From NCBI GenBank assembly GCA_947258815.1, contig CAMYJW010000030.1, forward strand, positions 496,001 through 560,000: a stretch of 64,000 bases of DNA, given 5' to 3'. How positions within the stretch are numbered: position 1 is the first letter of the stretch; each line of letters opens with the position of its first letter. The position numbers and the translations under genes are program-made. This document shows, one piece after another, positions 27,277 through 35,523 of this stretch. A model generated the notes under the pieces. The model made no database searches, was not told where the DNA came from, and saw only the letters and a program-made list of their open reading frames with translations. The stretch is from an uncultured Sphingomonadaceae bacterium. Lineage in GTDB: Bacteria; Pseudomonadota; Alphaproteobacteria; Sphingomonadales; Sphingomonadaceae.

Positions 27277-28392
27277 CTATTGCCCGTCCGTTGTTGTTTC
27301 CACGATCGCCTGACGGCTTGAGATTTCAAGCCCGAACCCTTCAAGTGCCGCCATCTTGCGCGTGCTGGATGTGAGCAGTCGCATCTTGCCGACCCCCAGA
27401 TCAAGCAGGATCTGCGAACCGATACCATAATCGCGATCGCTTTTTTGCATCGCATAATCGGTCCGGCCGCCGCTGACGCGCAGTGCGGTTGAGCGCGGAT
27501 CAGGATCTTGCAGAAATATGCCGACCGCCGGGCCGGGATGCGCCGCCAGCGCTTTCAGCGCCAACGGGACATATCCGGGATGGGCATTGCGATAGCCAAG
27601 CAGGTCTGCGGTCAGATCGCACTGATGCACCCGAACCAGCGTTTCGCTGTCCGGCTTGATTTCGCCCCGAACCAGCGCGACATGTTCGCCCTGATCGATC
27701 AGATCGCGATACACCCTGATCTGGAAATCATCGCCATAATGGCTGGCGAACGGGCCACTCGCTTCACACTCAACCAGCTTTTCGGTCTTGCGGCGCCACG
27801 CGATGAGATCGGCAATCGTGCCGATCTTCATATCATGCTGTTTTGCAAACGGAATGAGATCGGGCAGGCGCGCCATTGTCCCATCTTCATTCATCACTTC
27901 GCAGATCACACCTGCCGGAAACAAACCCGCCAGACGGGAAATATCCACGGCCGCCTCGGTATGTCCGGCACGCACCAGCACGCCGCCATCACGCGCGACA
28001 AGCGGAAACACATGGCCGGGCGTGACGATATCATCCGGCCCGCCCTGCACGTTGAGCGCGGCAGAGATGGTGCGCGCCCGGTCATGCGCGGAAATGCCTG
28101 TCGTCACCCCTTCGCGCGCTTCGATCGAAACCGTGAACGCAGTGCCATGGCCCGACTTGTTATCGGTGCTCATCGGCGGGAGTTTTAGCTGCTCGGCACG
28201 TTCGCGCGTGATCGCCAGACAGATCAGCCCGCGTGCGTGCGTTGCCATCTGCATGATCCGGTCAGGCGTGGCGAACTGCGCCGGGATGACGATATCGCCT
28301 TCGTTCTCGCGGTCGTCCGCATCGACGAGAATGAAGGGACGCCCGCTGCGCGCCTCTTCCAGTATTTCGTCAATCGTCGCCAGATCGCTCAT
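27277..28392 (-). CDS. ribBA: RibBA-like: 3,4-dihydroxy-2-butanone-4-phosphate synthase with degenerate GTP cyclohydrolase II domain
   Basis: This 371-residue protein has an intact RibB domain: DRENEGD at 27-33 binds metal and ribulose 5-phosphate, with AGHTEAAVD and CEVMNEDG further on. The second half follows the RibA fold (RVHQCDLTADLLGYRN, QDPDPRS) but lacks the paired cysteines of the zinc site, keeping only one. It should therefore make the four-carbon riboflavin precursor but probably not open GTP. It abuts a crotonase gene and lies in an operon beside flavin-dependent oxygenases, hinting at cofactor supply on induction. Confidence 0.85.
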   Translation of the reverse strand: MSDLATIDEILEEARSGRPFILVDADDRENEGDIVIPAQFATPDRIMQMATHARGLICLAITRERAEQLKLPPMSTDNKSGHGTAFTVSIEAREGVTTGISAHDRARTISAALNVQGGPDDIVTPGHVFPLVARDGGVLVRAGHTEAAVDISRLAGLFPAGVICEVMNEDGTMARLPDLIPFAKQHDMKIGTIADLIAWRRKTEKLVECEASGPFASHYGDDFQIRVYRDLIDQGEHVALVRGEIKPDSETLVRVHQCDLTADLLGYRNAHPGYVPLALKALAAHPGPAVGIFLQDPDPRSTALRVSGGRTDYAMQKSDRDYGIGSQILLDLGVGKMRLLTSSTRKMAALEGFGLEISSRQAIVETTTDGQ

Positions 28393-29163
28393 TTAGCGGC
28401 CGGTCCAGACCGGGCGGCGGCCTTCGGCCCCGGCGGCATCGCGCTCCTTCACATCATCGCTTTCGGCATACTGTTCGATTTCTTCGAACCGGCTCATCAA
28501 AGCGACTTCAAGCGGGTGTCCGGCCCGGCCCAGAACGGCTGCTTTTGCAGCCTGATTGGCCAGCGGCGCGCACTTGTTGATCTTTCCGGCCCAGTTGGCG
28601 GCGGCATCCGAAAGCTCTGCCAGCGGCACCACTTCGTTCACCAGCCCATACTGACCGGCCTTGGCCGCGTCGATGCGCTCACCCGTCAGGATCATCGCCA
28701 GCGCGATGTGATGCGGCAACTGGCGGATCGCGCGATGAACAACGCCGCATTCGCCAATGATGCCATGGCGCGTTTCAGGCAGGCCAAACTGCGCATTGTC
28801 CGCCGCAACAATAATGTCCGCGCACATCGCCAGTTCCAGCCCGCCGCCCACGCAGAACCCCTGCACCGCGGCGATCAGCGGCTTTTTCAGCGTAACCATC
28901 GGCCCGCCGATCCCGGTCAGCCCGCCTGCCAGCGCCATGCGCGTCTTGCGCTCGGGCCCTTCGGAAACGTCTGCGCCGATGCAAAAGGCTTTCTCACCTT
29001 CAGCAGCGATAATCGCGCACCAGATATCGGGATCGTCGTTGATCGTCGTCCATGCTTCAAGCAACAGATCGTCCATCGCCCCGGTGATGGCGTTCATACC
29101 TTGCGGGCGGTTGAGCCGCACCGTGGCAACATGATTTTCTACACTGAATTCAACGTCAGCCAT
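28393..29163 (-). CDS. Enoyl-CoA hydratase/isomerase (crotonase) 2
   Basis: This 256-residue crotonase has oxyanion-hole blocks KAFCIGADVSEG and AVQGFCVGGGLELAM. Both catalytic acids are present in GLPETRHGIIGECGVV, matching the glutamate pair of true enoyl-CoA hydratases. It probably hydrates an enoyl-CoA, (S)-specifically if it follows the family. The ATG at 29163 is preceded by AGGGA and overlaps the end of crotonase 3 by 8 bases; ribBA follows with no gap. Confidence 0.88.
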   Translation of the reverse strand: MADVEFSVENHVATVRLNRPQGMNAITGAMDDLLLEAWTTINDDPDIWCAIIAAEGEKAFCIGADVSEGPERKTRMALAGGLTGIGGPMVTLKKPLIAAVQGFCVGGGLELAMCADIIVAADNAQFGLPETRHGIIGECGVVHRAIRQLPHHIALAMILTGERIDAAKAGQYGLVNEVVPLAELSDAAANWAGKINKCAPLANQAAKAAVLGRAGHPLEVALMSRFEEIEQYAESDDVKERDAAGAEGRRPVWTGR

Positions 29164-29995
29164 TCGCTGATCCCTTCTTGTATTTCTCAAAAATCTGTGT
29201 GGAACTGAGCCCGCGATAGTCAGCCAGAACCGGCTTCAGCCCTTCACTACCCAGCCGCTCTCGCATGGCAAGAACCGATGGTTCAAGATGGAGAACCGCA
29301 TCGCTTTCAGCCACCGCGTTAACCGCCGCCAGAAACCCTTCGGCTTCCATCGCCCGGTTGATCGAACGCTTCTTCATCGTCAGGATCGGCAGTGGAATCT
29401 TGGCCATGCGTCCGGCAAGTTCTTCAACGCATGCGATAAGCTGGTCTGCCGGCACGCTGGCGTTAGCCCAGCCCCATTCTTCCGCGGTTTTGCCATCAAG
29501 GTGGTTGCCGGGAAGGAAAGCGAGTTCCTTCGCCTTCTTTCCGCCAACATGGGCCACCCAGCTTGGCGCAACATAGCCGCCGCCAAGTGGAATGCCCGGT
29601 TCACCGATCCGGGCATCCTCTGCAATCACCGTGATATCGGCAAAACTGGGCATCTGCGCGGCGATCCCCATGCAGAACCCGTGGATCGCAACGATCACCG
29701 GCTTGGGATGACGCCACATCGCGATCCAGCGTTCGAGATTGCGCTGCAAACGCGCAACATCGTCCATCGGCGTCGCCCCGGCGTTATATTCGGACAAATC
29801 GGCACCGGCGCTGAACCCCCGTCCCGCGCCGCGCACGCCGATAACCGGCGCACCTTCCGTTTCGAGCTGCTTCAATGCATCGGAAAATGCATCAAGCAGG
29901 CCGGTCGAAAATGCGTTCGAGTGATCGGGCCGGTCAAGAACGATCCAGCTGATCGCCTCGCCCGTTTCTATCCGCAGTGGCGAACCGTCAGCCAT
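29156..29995 (-). CDS. Enoyl-CoA hydratase/isomerase (crotonase) 3
   Basis: This 279-residue crotonase has GFSAGADLSEYN and AIHGFCMGIAAQMPS as oxyanion-hole segments. The active-site region IGEPGIPLGGGY retains one acid but shows no second glutamate, unlike crotonase 2, so it may catalyse isomerisation or C-C hydrolysis instead of hydration. Crotonase-fold enzymes that hydrolyse cyclic beta-diketones (6-oxocamphor hydrolase) are known; that role here is only a possibility. It lies 2 bases after SnoaL-like gene 2. Confidence 0.86.
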   Translation of the reverse strand: MADGSPLRIETGEAISWIVLDRPDHSNAFSTGLLDAFSDALKQLETEGAPVIGVRGAGRGFSAGADLSEYNAGATPMDDVARLQRNLERWIAMWRHPKPVIVAIHGFCMGIAAQMPSFADITVIAEDARIGEPGIPLGGGYVAPSWVAHVGGKKAKELAFLPGNHLDGKTAEEWGWANASVPADQLIACVEELAGRMAKIPLPILTMKKRSINRAMEAEGFLAAVNAVAESDAVLHLEPSVLAMRERLGSEGLKPVLADYRGLSSTQIFEKYKKGSANG

Positions 29996-29997
29996 GA

Positions 29998-30459
29998 TTA
30001 ATCGTTGCGTCCGATCGGGTTGCCACCCTTGACGTGATAGTCGGTCGTCATCGTCGTGCGCAGTTCGCGGGTCTTGAACTTCCAGCGACCATCAACTTTG
30101 ACGAGCGTATCGAAATACTGGCCATAAAGAATGCCGTCCGGGCGCTCTTTCATATAGCGGTGGATAGCCAGCACGATGGTGCGCGTGTTCGCCTCTGTGG
30201 GAGACACGAAATCCACGACCGTGCCACTATTGTGATGGCTGGTGTTCCTGAAAAACGTGTCGATCCCGTCGAGCGTTTTCTTATAGGCTTCAATGCCTTT
30301 GGCGCCGAAGTTGGGTGCATAGTTCACTTCGCAATCATCGACAAACAGGTCCGCCATCTCCGCGGGCATATTCATGTCGAGGTAATAGGCATAATCCGCC
30401 AGCACCCGTTCAATCGCGCGCTGCTCGATCACCATTTCGATTTCAGTCATTTCAGTCAT
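29998..30459 (-). CDS. SnoaL/NTF2-like protein 2
   Basis: This 153-residue protein has an N-terminal helix followed by the NTF2-like pattern ADYAYYLDMNMPAEMADLF, NTSHHNSGTVVDF and DGRWKFKTREL. Length and pattern match the SnoaL-like 4 group, found with dioxygenases and dehydrogenases in ring breakdown clusters. It is the first clear gene of an operon with crotonases 3 and 2, ribBA and SnoaL-like 1. A TCAAC-N6-GTTGA inverted repeat lies 96 bases upstream. Confidence 0.8.
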   Translation of the reverse strand: MTEMTEIEMVIEQRAIERVLADYAYYLDMNMPAEMADLFVDDCEVNYAPNFGAKGIEAYKKTLDGIDTFFRNTSHHNSGTVVDFVSPTEANTRTIVLAIHRYMKERPDGILYGQYFDTLVKVDGRWKFKTRELRTTMTTDYHVKGGNPIGRND

Positions 30460-30554
30460 CGCTGTTCCATCTTCCTGTGTTAATCGGGCCCATCCGGCCC
30501 AGACAATTGCAATCCATCACTGATAGTCCGTCCAAGTCCATTTTCCCCGTTCAC

Positions 30555-30570
30555 TCAACAGCAATGTTGA
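30555..30570. promoter_or_regulatory. TCAAC-N6-GTTGA operator candidate, site 1
   Basis: TCAACAGCAATGTTGA is a perfect 5-6-5 inverted repeat between the end of SnoaL-like gene 3 and the start of the SnoaL2-crotonase-ribBA operon. The same half-sites and spacing recur at three other promoters in the window. This points to one dimeric regulator. Confidence 0.65.
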
Positions 30571-30591
30571 TGGAATGGACAAAAAAGCCCG

Positions 30592-31101
30592 CTATCCCGG
30601 CCTGGGCAAATCGCTTGGCGCAGGTTCCCCGCCCGGCCAGCGCACATTGAGCGGGGTTGAGAGCGAAGAGCCAACCTGATCCCAGCTTCCAACGTGCACA
30701 ACTTTCATCGCGCGGCTGGAGATGCGCCACTCACCATCCTCGCGCGCATATTCATCGATATACCGCACGGCGGCATAGACCGTTTCACCCCCCATGCCGA
30801 TTTCGAGATGTGCGGTAACAACACCTGTGGCCGTGTCTTTTCCCGTCAGATTGACATGCGCATAATCGATCGTGTGGACCGTCTGCCCCATGCCAGAGCG
30901 CGCCGCTTTCAGAAATGCGATAATCGCATCGCGCCCCGCGCCGCCTTCAAACCCGGTTGCATCAAATTTGGCATCGCGCGCAAAACACTGCGCAAGCGTT
31001 GCATAATCGTCGTCATCGGTGGCAAGAAAATACCGCGCGGCGAGATCCTGAATCCCGGCGCGATCTTCCAGCCGGACAATCCTGTCCTCCAGTGAATCCA
31101 C
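30592..31101 (-). CDS. SnoaL/NTF2-like protein 3
   Basis: This 169-residue protein shows an N-terminal helix with RAGIQDLAARYFLATDDDDY, a central AVRYIDEYAREDGEWRISSR and the family-like HVGSWDQ near the end. It resembles SnoaL-like 4 proteins that accompany ring-hydroxylating or lyase enzymes. It diverges from the carboxymuconolactone-decarboxylase-like gene across a TCAAC-N6-GTTGA site and may also read through into the downstream operon, 132 bases away. Function beyond the fold cannot be given. Confidence 0.8.
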   Translation of the reverse strand: MDSLEDRIVRLEDRAGIQDLAARYFLATDDDDYATLAQCFARDAKFDATGFEGGAGRDAIIAFLKAARSGMGQTVHTIDYAHVNLTGKDTATGVVTAHLEIGMGGETVYAAVRYIDEYAREDGEWRISSRAMKVVHVGSWDQVGSSLSTPLNVRWPGGEPAPSDLPRPG

Positions 31102-31149
31102 GTTTCGCCTCTCCCTTAACCGACAATTTGTCGTATAAACAAAATCCAG

Positions 31150-31165
31150 TCAACGCGAAAGTTGA
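31150..31165. promoter_or_regulatory. TCAAC-N6-GTTGA operator candidate, site 2
   Basis: TCAACGCGAAAGTTGA, extended by G and C to a 6-6-6 perfect inverted repeat, lies midway between divergent SnoaL-like 3 and CMD-like genes, 31 bases before the latter's ATG. It differs from site 3 at only two central bases. It is the most symmetrical of the set. Confidence 0.7.
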
Positions 31166-31196
31166 CAAGCCCGTAATATCATCGGAAACTTTGCAA

Positions 31197-31856
31197 ATGT
31201 CATATACCAGTCTTGCCGAACTACGACAGTATGCCGATGAAAAATCAGCCAGTCTTGATGAGGGCGAAGCGCTCGATGCTTTATCGGCCGCGCTGATTGC
31301 GCTGGGCGTAAGCATGTCGGTCACATCCATTGACGCGCAGCGAATCGATAATGAAATCGCCGCCGCGTTCGATGCCGGCGCCAGCCTTGAACAGGTTCAG
31401 GAAATTGTCGCGCTGACATCCGGCCTTGGCGTCCACACGCTGATGATCGGCTGCGTGCCGGTGATCGAGGCCGCCCGGCAACGCGGGCTGGTGAACCTCG
31501 ATGAACCGCTTGATGCAAAGCGCCAGGCCTTGTGGGACAAGCACGTGGGCGATGATCCGTTCTGGAAAGCATTTTCAGAGGAATTGCCCGGCTTTCTGAT
31601 GGCGATGCTGCGCATGTCGCCCGATCTGTTCGTCGGATTTTTCGAATATTGCGCCGTGCCATGGAAAACGCGGACGGTGTCGCCCCAGATCAAGGAACTG
31701 GCGGCGATGGCTTGCGATGCCGCGCCGTCTCATCAGTTTGGTCCCGGCTTTCGCGTGCATCTGGCCAACTGCATCAAGCTGGGCATCAAAAAACGCGCGA
31801 TCATGCAGGCGCTGGATATCGGGGCATCGGCAGCGCCGCATCAGGGCTATGCCTGA
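31197..31856 (+). CDS. Carboxymuconolactone decarboxylase/AhpD-like protein
   Basis: This 219-residue all-helical protein has two CMD-like repeats: one around ALSAALIALGVSMSVTS with EIVALTSGLGVHTL, one around IKELAAMACDAAPSHQFGPG followed by LANCIKLGIKKRAIMQALDI. AhpD-type members need a CXXC pair; none is seen, so thiol peroxidase activity is unlikely and a decarboxylase/hydrolase or unknown role is more probable. The ATG at 31197 lies just after an inverted-repeat operator and no strong ribosome-binding site is visible. It is transcribed alone and converges on the P450 gene. Confidence 0.72.
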   Translation: MSYTSLAELRQYADEKSASLDEGEALDALSAALIALGVSMSVTSIDAQRIDNEIAAAFDAGASLEQVQEIVALTSGLGVHTLMIGCVPVIEAARQRGLVNLDEPLDAKRQALWDKHVGDDPFWKAFSEELPGFLMAMLRMSPDLFVGFFEYCAVPWKTRTVSPQIKELAAMACDAAPSHQFGPGFRVHLANCIKLGIKKRAIMQALDIGASAAPHQGYA

Positions 31857-31893
31857 CAGCGGCGCAAGACGGTGTAAGACCGCCGAAACGAGC

Positions 31894-31921
31894 GCCCCTC
31901 GCGGCAACAACCGCGAGGGGC
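31894..31921. terminator. Hairpin between convergent CMD-like and P450 genes
   Basis: GCCCCTCGCGG and CCGCGAGGGGC form a perfect 11-bp stem around CAACAA. It lies 37 bases after the CMD-like stop and 8 bases beyond the P450 stop. T runs are weak on both strands, so it is probably a shared bidirectional terminator of modest strength. Confidence 0.6.
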
Positions 31922-31929
31922 ACGCGCGC

Positions 31930-33192
31930 TTATTTCGTGGGCCACACCAGCGGAATATCATCCACGGCGGCGATAATTCCTGACTGGAAAGACGGGTTCG
32001 CATCTTTGGCAAGGCCGAATTCAGGAATGCGCTTGATCCATTCCTGCAGCGTTACCGTCGCTTCCATCCGCGCAAGATGAAGGCCGACACAGCGGTGCGG
32101 GCCATAGCCGAACGTCGTGTGGACCGGGCCGTTACGTTCCCAATCGAGATTGAACGGATCGGGATTGGCGTTCTTGTCCAGACCATGCAGCACGGTTGGC
32201 AATAGGATCATGTCGCCCTTTTTCAGCTCAACGCCGTGAAAAGTCTGATCCTTGGCTACCATGCGCGCTTCTGAAACCACCGGAAAACGCCGGAACAGCT
32301 CTTCCACGCCGCGCCGCAGTTTCAGCTCATCGTCGCGAATCTCGGCCACTTTTTCAGGGTTCCTGGCAAGATAGAGCATCATGAAGCCAAGGAAGTTGAC
32401 CACCGTATCGAGGCCGCCAAGCAGCAGCAGCGAGATCAGGCCAAGTTCCTTTTCCCGTTCCATCGGCTCACCGTTGATCGTGCCGTTGACCAGCGTGGTG
32501 ATAATATCGGTGCCGGTTCCGCCTTTGCGTGCATCGATGATCGGTTCGGCGTAACGGAAAAAGCCCTGATTGGCCTTGTCGAGACATTCGGCCATTTCCT
32601 CGGGCGTATCGCCACGCGGTCGCGTCATGTCATCGGCAAACTCTCCCAGCTTCACCGCATCGGAAACCGGCAGATCGGCAATCGCCATGAAGACATGCAC
32701 GGGAAAGACTTTTGCGTATTCCTTGGCAAAATCACAATGTCCCTTTTTCGCGATATCTTCAATCAACCTGATGGCCGACTTGCGGACCATTTCCTCACGC
32801 TCACGGATACGCTTGGGGTTGAGCGTGGTATCGAGCAGCTTGCGGTATGGCGTATGCTCGGGCGGATCCATGCGCGTGGGCACCATCGCGTATTTCTCAC
32901 CCGCTTCCTTGGGCAGGAAGATCACTTCGCTGGAAAAACGATCTGGATTTTCATAGATTTCACGGATCATCGGCCCGTTCATGGCAATCCAGTGCCCGCC
33001 GGTCAGCGGAGTCCAGATCAGGTCTTTCGTATCGCCAGCCTGCAGTTCTGCCCACGCTTCGTGATAGCCTTTTTCGATGCCATCAAGCGAATACATATCG
33101 ACATCGCGAACGAGCTCATCGGGAACGTGCGCAGGCTTGGGGGCCCTTGCGCGGTTATCAGGAGCAGCAACAGCTTCAGCAGCTTCGGTCAT
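31930..33192 (-). CDS. Cytochrome P450, CYP101 (P450cam)-like
   Basis: This 420-residue soluble P450 has the haem ligand loop FGYGPHRCVGLHLARME with Cys368, and an I-helix LLLLGGLDTVVNF carrying the acid-alcohol pair Asp262-Thr263. From memory the whole protein follows P450cam closely, including REAGE-like PKEAGEKY, in which Tyr101 aligns with Tyr96 of P450cam, the residue that hydrogen-bonds the camphor ketone. The substrate may thus be a cyclic ketone or similar terpenoid. It needs a ferredoxin and reductase, neither of which is in the window. It is last in an operon, 17 bases after a zinc alcohol dehydrogenase gene, as with camC and camD. Confidence 0.9.
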   Translation of the reverse strand: MTEAAEAVAAPDNRARAPKPAHVPDELVRDVDMYSLDGIEKGYHEAWAELQAGDTKDLIWTPLTGGHWIAMNGPMIREIYENPDRFSSEVIFLPKEAGEKYAMVPTRMDPPEHTPYRKLLDTTLNPKRIREREEMVRKSAIRLIEDIAKKGHCDFAKEYAKVFPVHVFMAIADLPVSDAVKLGEFADDMTRPRGDTPEEMAECLDKANQGFFRYAEPIIDARKGGTGTDIITTLVNGTINGEPMEREKELGLISLLLLGGLDTVVNFLGFMMLYLARNPEKVAEIRDDELKLRRGVEELFRRFPVVSEARMVAKDQTFHGVELKKGDMILLPTVLHGLDKNANPDPFNLDWERNGPVHTTFGYGPHRCVGLHLARMEATVTLQEWIKRIPEFGLAKDANPSFQSGIIAAVDDIPLVWPTK

Positions 33193-33209
33193 TGGTCAGC
33201 CTCCGGTTT

Positions 33210-34295
33210 TCAAGTCAGTTCGGGGTCGATGATCGCCTTGATCACTTCGCCCTTGGCAGTCATTTCCAGCGCTGTCGTCGCCTGTTCGATTCCGAAACGA
33301 TGCGTAACAAGCGCGGCAAGCGGTATTTCTGACTGCACGCGCGCAGCCAGATGCATAGCCTGAAAATAGTGTTTTGGCTTCGGAAAAGTCGCACCCGCGA
33401 TCGTCAGGTTCTTGAGCGTGGTGTCGCGCGGCGAGATGGATTGCTCGCCAATTGCGCCCCAAAGGCCCAAAACGATATATCGCCCGTGATTGCCCGTGAG
33501 ATCGACCCCTTCGGGGAAAGCCTGCAGCACGCCCGCAGCTTCAACGACGACATCCGGCCCTTTGGGCCCGCACAGTTCATAAATTTGCCGCCGACGCTCT
33601 TCTGCGCTTTCGCCAAGAGAAACCGTTGCCGTCGCTCCCAGCGATTTTGCAACTTCCAGCCGATTGGGATGCTGATCGATCACGATCACTTCGCTGGCGC
33701 CGGCAAGTTTTGAGAGCAGCACCGCGGAAAGGCCCACCGGCCCTGCCCCCTGCACCACCACCGTCTCGCTCAGCCGAACCGGGCCACACCGGTCAAACCC
33801 ACGCAGCGCGGTTGGCAGTGCGCAGCCCAGCGCGATAATCGCATCGACATCGGCGCCATCGGGCAGCCGGAAAAACGCATGACCATTGGGAAGCCAGCCA
33901 TAGTCTGCATAGCTGCCCCAGTTGGGTTTTTCGGCGTGTTCGAAATACTCCGAATTCTCGCACGGCGTTTCTTCGAGAACGGTGCAGCTGTTGCAGCGAT
34001 GGCAAAGCGCAATCGGCGCCCAGTACACAAGATCGCCCTTCTTCACCGGCACCCCGGCATAGTCAGTCTCGGTCCCGTCGCCCAGCCGTTCAATCCGGCC
34101 AACGCCTTCGTGACCCAGAATGATCGGAAACGGCATAATGCCTGCTTCGCCGGTCTGGATATGAACATCGCTGCCGCACACCCCGCCCGCGACGATCCGC
34201 ACGAGCGCGCCGCCCGGCTGCGGATCGAAAACCGGCACATCCCAGGTTTCGATCTTGTTCGGCTCAACGAGAACGCATGCTCTGGCGGTACTCAT
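33210..34295 (-). CDS. Zinc-dependent alcohol dehydrogenase
   Basis: This 361-residue medium-chain dehydrogenase has catalytic-zinc residues in GGVCGSDVH and GHEGVG, structural-zinc cysteines in CHRCNSCTVLEETPC, and the NAD-binding VVVQGAGPVGLSAV. It probably oxidises the alcohol made by the adjacent P450 to a ketone, as 5-exo-hydroxycamphor dehydrogenase does; this is inferred from context. The ATG at 34295 has GGAGGAGA 9 bases upstream; a TTG 18 bases earlier would overlap that site. Confidence 0.9.
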   Translation of the reverse strand: MSTARACVLVEPNKIETWDVPVFDPQPGGALVRIVAGGVCGSDVHIQTGEAGIMPFPIILGHEGVGRIERLGDGTETDYAGVPVKKGDLVYWAPIALCHRCNSCTVLEETPCENSEYFEHAEKPNWGSYADYGWLPNGHAFFRLPDGADVDAIIALGCALPTALRGFDRCGPVRLSETVVVQGAGPVGLSAVLLSKLAGASEVIVIDQHPNRLEVAKSLGATATVSLGESAEERRRQIYELCGPKGPDVVVEAAGVLQAFPEGVDLTGNHGRYIVLGLWGAIGEQSISPRDTTLKNLTIAGATFPKPKHYFQAMHLAARVQSEIPLAALVTHRFGIEQATTALEMTAKGEVIKAIIDPELT

Positions 34296-34349
34296 CCGAA
34301 AACTCTCCTCCAAGGCCCCAGTGTTTTATTTTACTTGAGGCGCAGATAC

Positions 34350-35462
34350 TTACATCGGCATTTTCACCTTCGGGCACACCTCTGCGGAGAGGCGCCGGAG
34401 CGATTCTTCCCACGGCTTGGGATCGTCAATGCTGTCATGCTGGTTGGCGACGATCTGCCCCCATCCGCCGCAGGAATCGGCCAGCTTCTCCAGCTTTTCG
34501 ATCACTGTTTCGGGAGAACCGCACAGGATGACATGTTCGACCAGGAAATCCTCGTCGAGGTCTTCAGGCGTAATATCGACGCCGCTGTCAGAAATGATGC
34601 CGTCGAACAGGCCGAACTTGACGTAGATTTCCTTGAGATACTTGTGCCAGGTCTGCATCAGCCCGGTCTTGCGCACCATGCGTTTGGCTTCTTCATCGGT
34701 ATCGGCGATGAAAATGTCACGGCAAACCCGGAAGCGGCGGCGATCAGGCGTGAAACCGGCCTTTTCGTTGGCTTCGGCCCAGGTATCCCAATGGGCCTTC
34801 ATCTGCGGCGTGCCGCCGAAGAATGAGATCGGGCTGTAATCGCGCGATCCGGCAAATTCCATCGATTTGGAATTCATCGACAGGCCGGTAACGGCAATCT
34901 CCAGCTTGTCGCGCCCGCCATATGGGTTGTTATCAGCGATATCGACCCAGTATTCCGGCATCGTATCGGGTCCGGGGAACCCGGCGCGGAAATACTTGCC
35001 TTCTTCGACAAACGGCTCACGCTCCCACACGCGCTCCATCAGGCGCAAGGCTTCAAGCTGCATTGGCGGCAACGGGCTGAGATCCTCGTACCCGTGCAGC
35101 ACTGCATCGGTCTTGTGTCCGCCGGGCGCGACGCCCAGAAAATATCGTCCTTCCATCACCTGACTGAGCCAGCCGATGCGAATCGCGAGCGTTGCAGGAT
35201 CATGATAGGGAAGCAGGTGCGCCATCGGCGCAAAGCGGATATTCTTCGTCGTCTGCGCGCAAGCGGCTATGATCGCTTCGGGCATGGGAATATTTTCCCA
35301 GCCCAGCGTGTAATGCTCGCCGATCATGTAATCGACGTAGCCCGCCTCATCCGCGATCTGGGCAATATTGACGGCCCAGTCGAACACCTGCCGCGGCGTG
35401 CGGCTTGGCGGGTTATACGGCGTCATGAAGATGCCGCATTCCATGCCTGTTGTCATCGCCAT
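34350..35462 (-). CDS. Luciferase-like (LLM) flavin monooxygenase 2, diketocamphane monooxygenase-like
   Basis: This 370-residue FMN-dependent monooxygenase has MTPYNPPSRTPRQVFDW, MIGEHYTLGWENIPMPE, FAPMAHLLPYHDP and GRYFLGVAPGGHKTDA. It is clearly a paralogue of LLM 1 and, like it, recalls type II Baeyer-Villiger monooxygenases that oxygenate cyclic ketones (2,5-diketocamphane monooxygenase type). In the operon LLM3-LLM2-dehydrogenase-P450 it could act on the ketone produced by its neighbours. The flavin reductase must come from elsewhere. Confidence 0.86.
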   Translation of the reverse strand: MAMTTGMECGIFMTPYNPPSRTPRQVFDWAVNIAQIADEAGYVDYMIGEHYTLGWENIPMPEAIIAACAQTTKNIRFAPMAHLLPYHDPATLAIRIGWLSQVMEGRYFLGVAPGGHKTDAVLHGYEDLSPLPPMQLEALRLMERVWEREPFVEEGKYFRAGFPGPDTMPEYWVDIADNNPYGGRDKLEIAVTGLSMNSKSMEFAGSRDYSPISFFGGTPQMKAHWDTWAEANEKAGFTPDRRRFRVCRDIFIADTDEEAKRMVRKTGLMQTWHKYLKEIYVKFGLFDGIISDSGVDITPEDLDEDFLVEHVILCGSPETVIEKLEKLADSCGGWGQIVANQHDSIDDPKPWEESLRRLSAEVCPKVKMPM

Positions 35463-35523
35463 CAGTTAAAACATCCTTTTCCCAAACCCCATGGCCGTTT
35501 TTCGGTCTCTGCAGGGCACCTAT

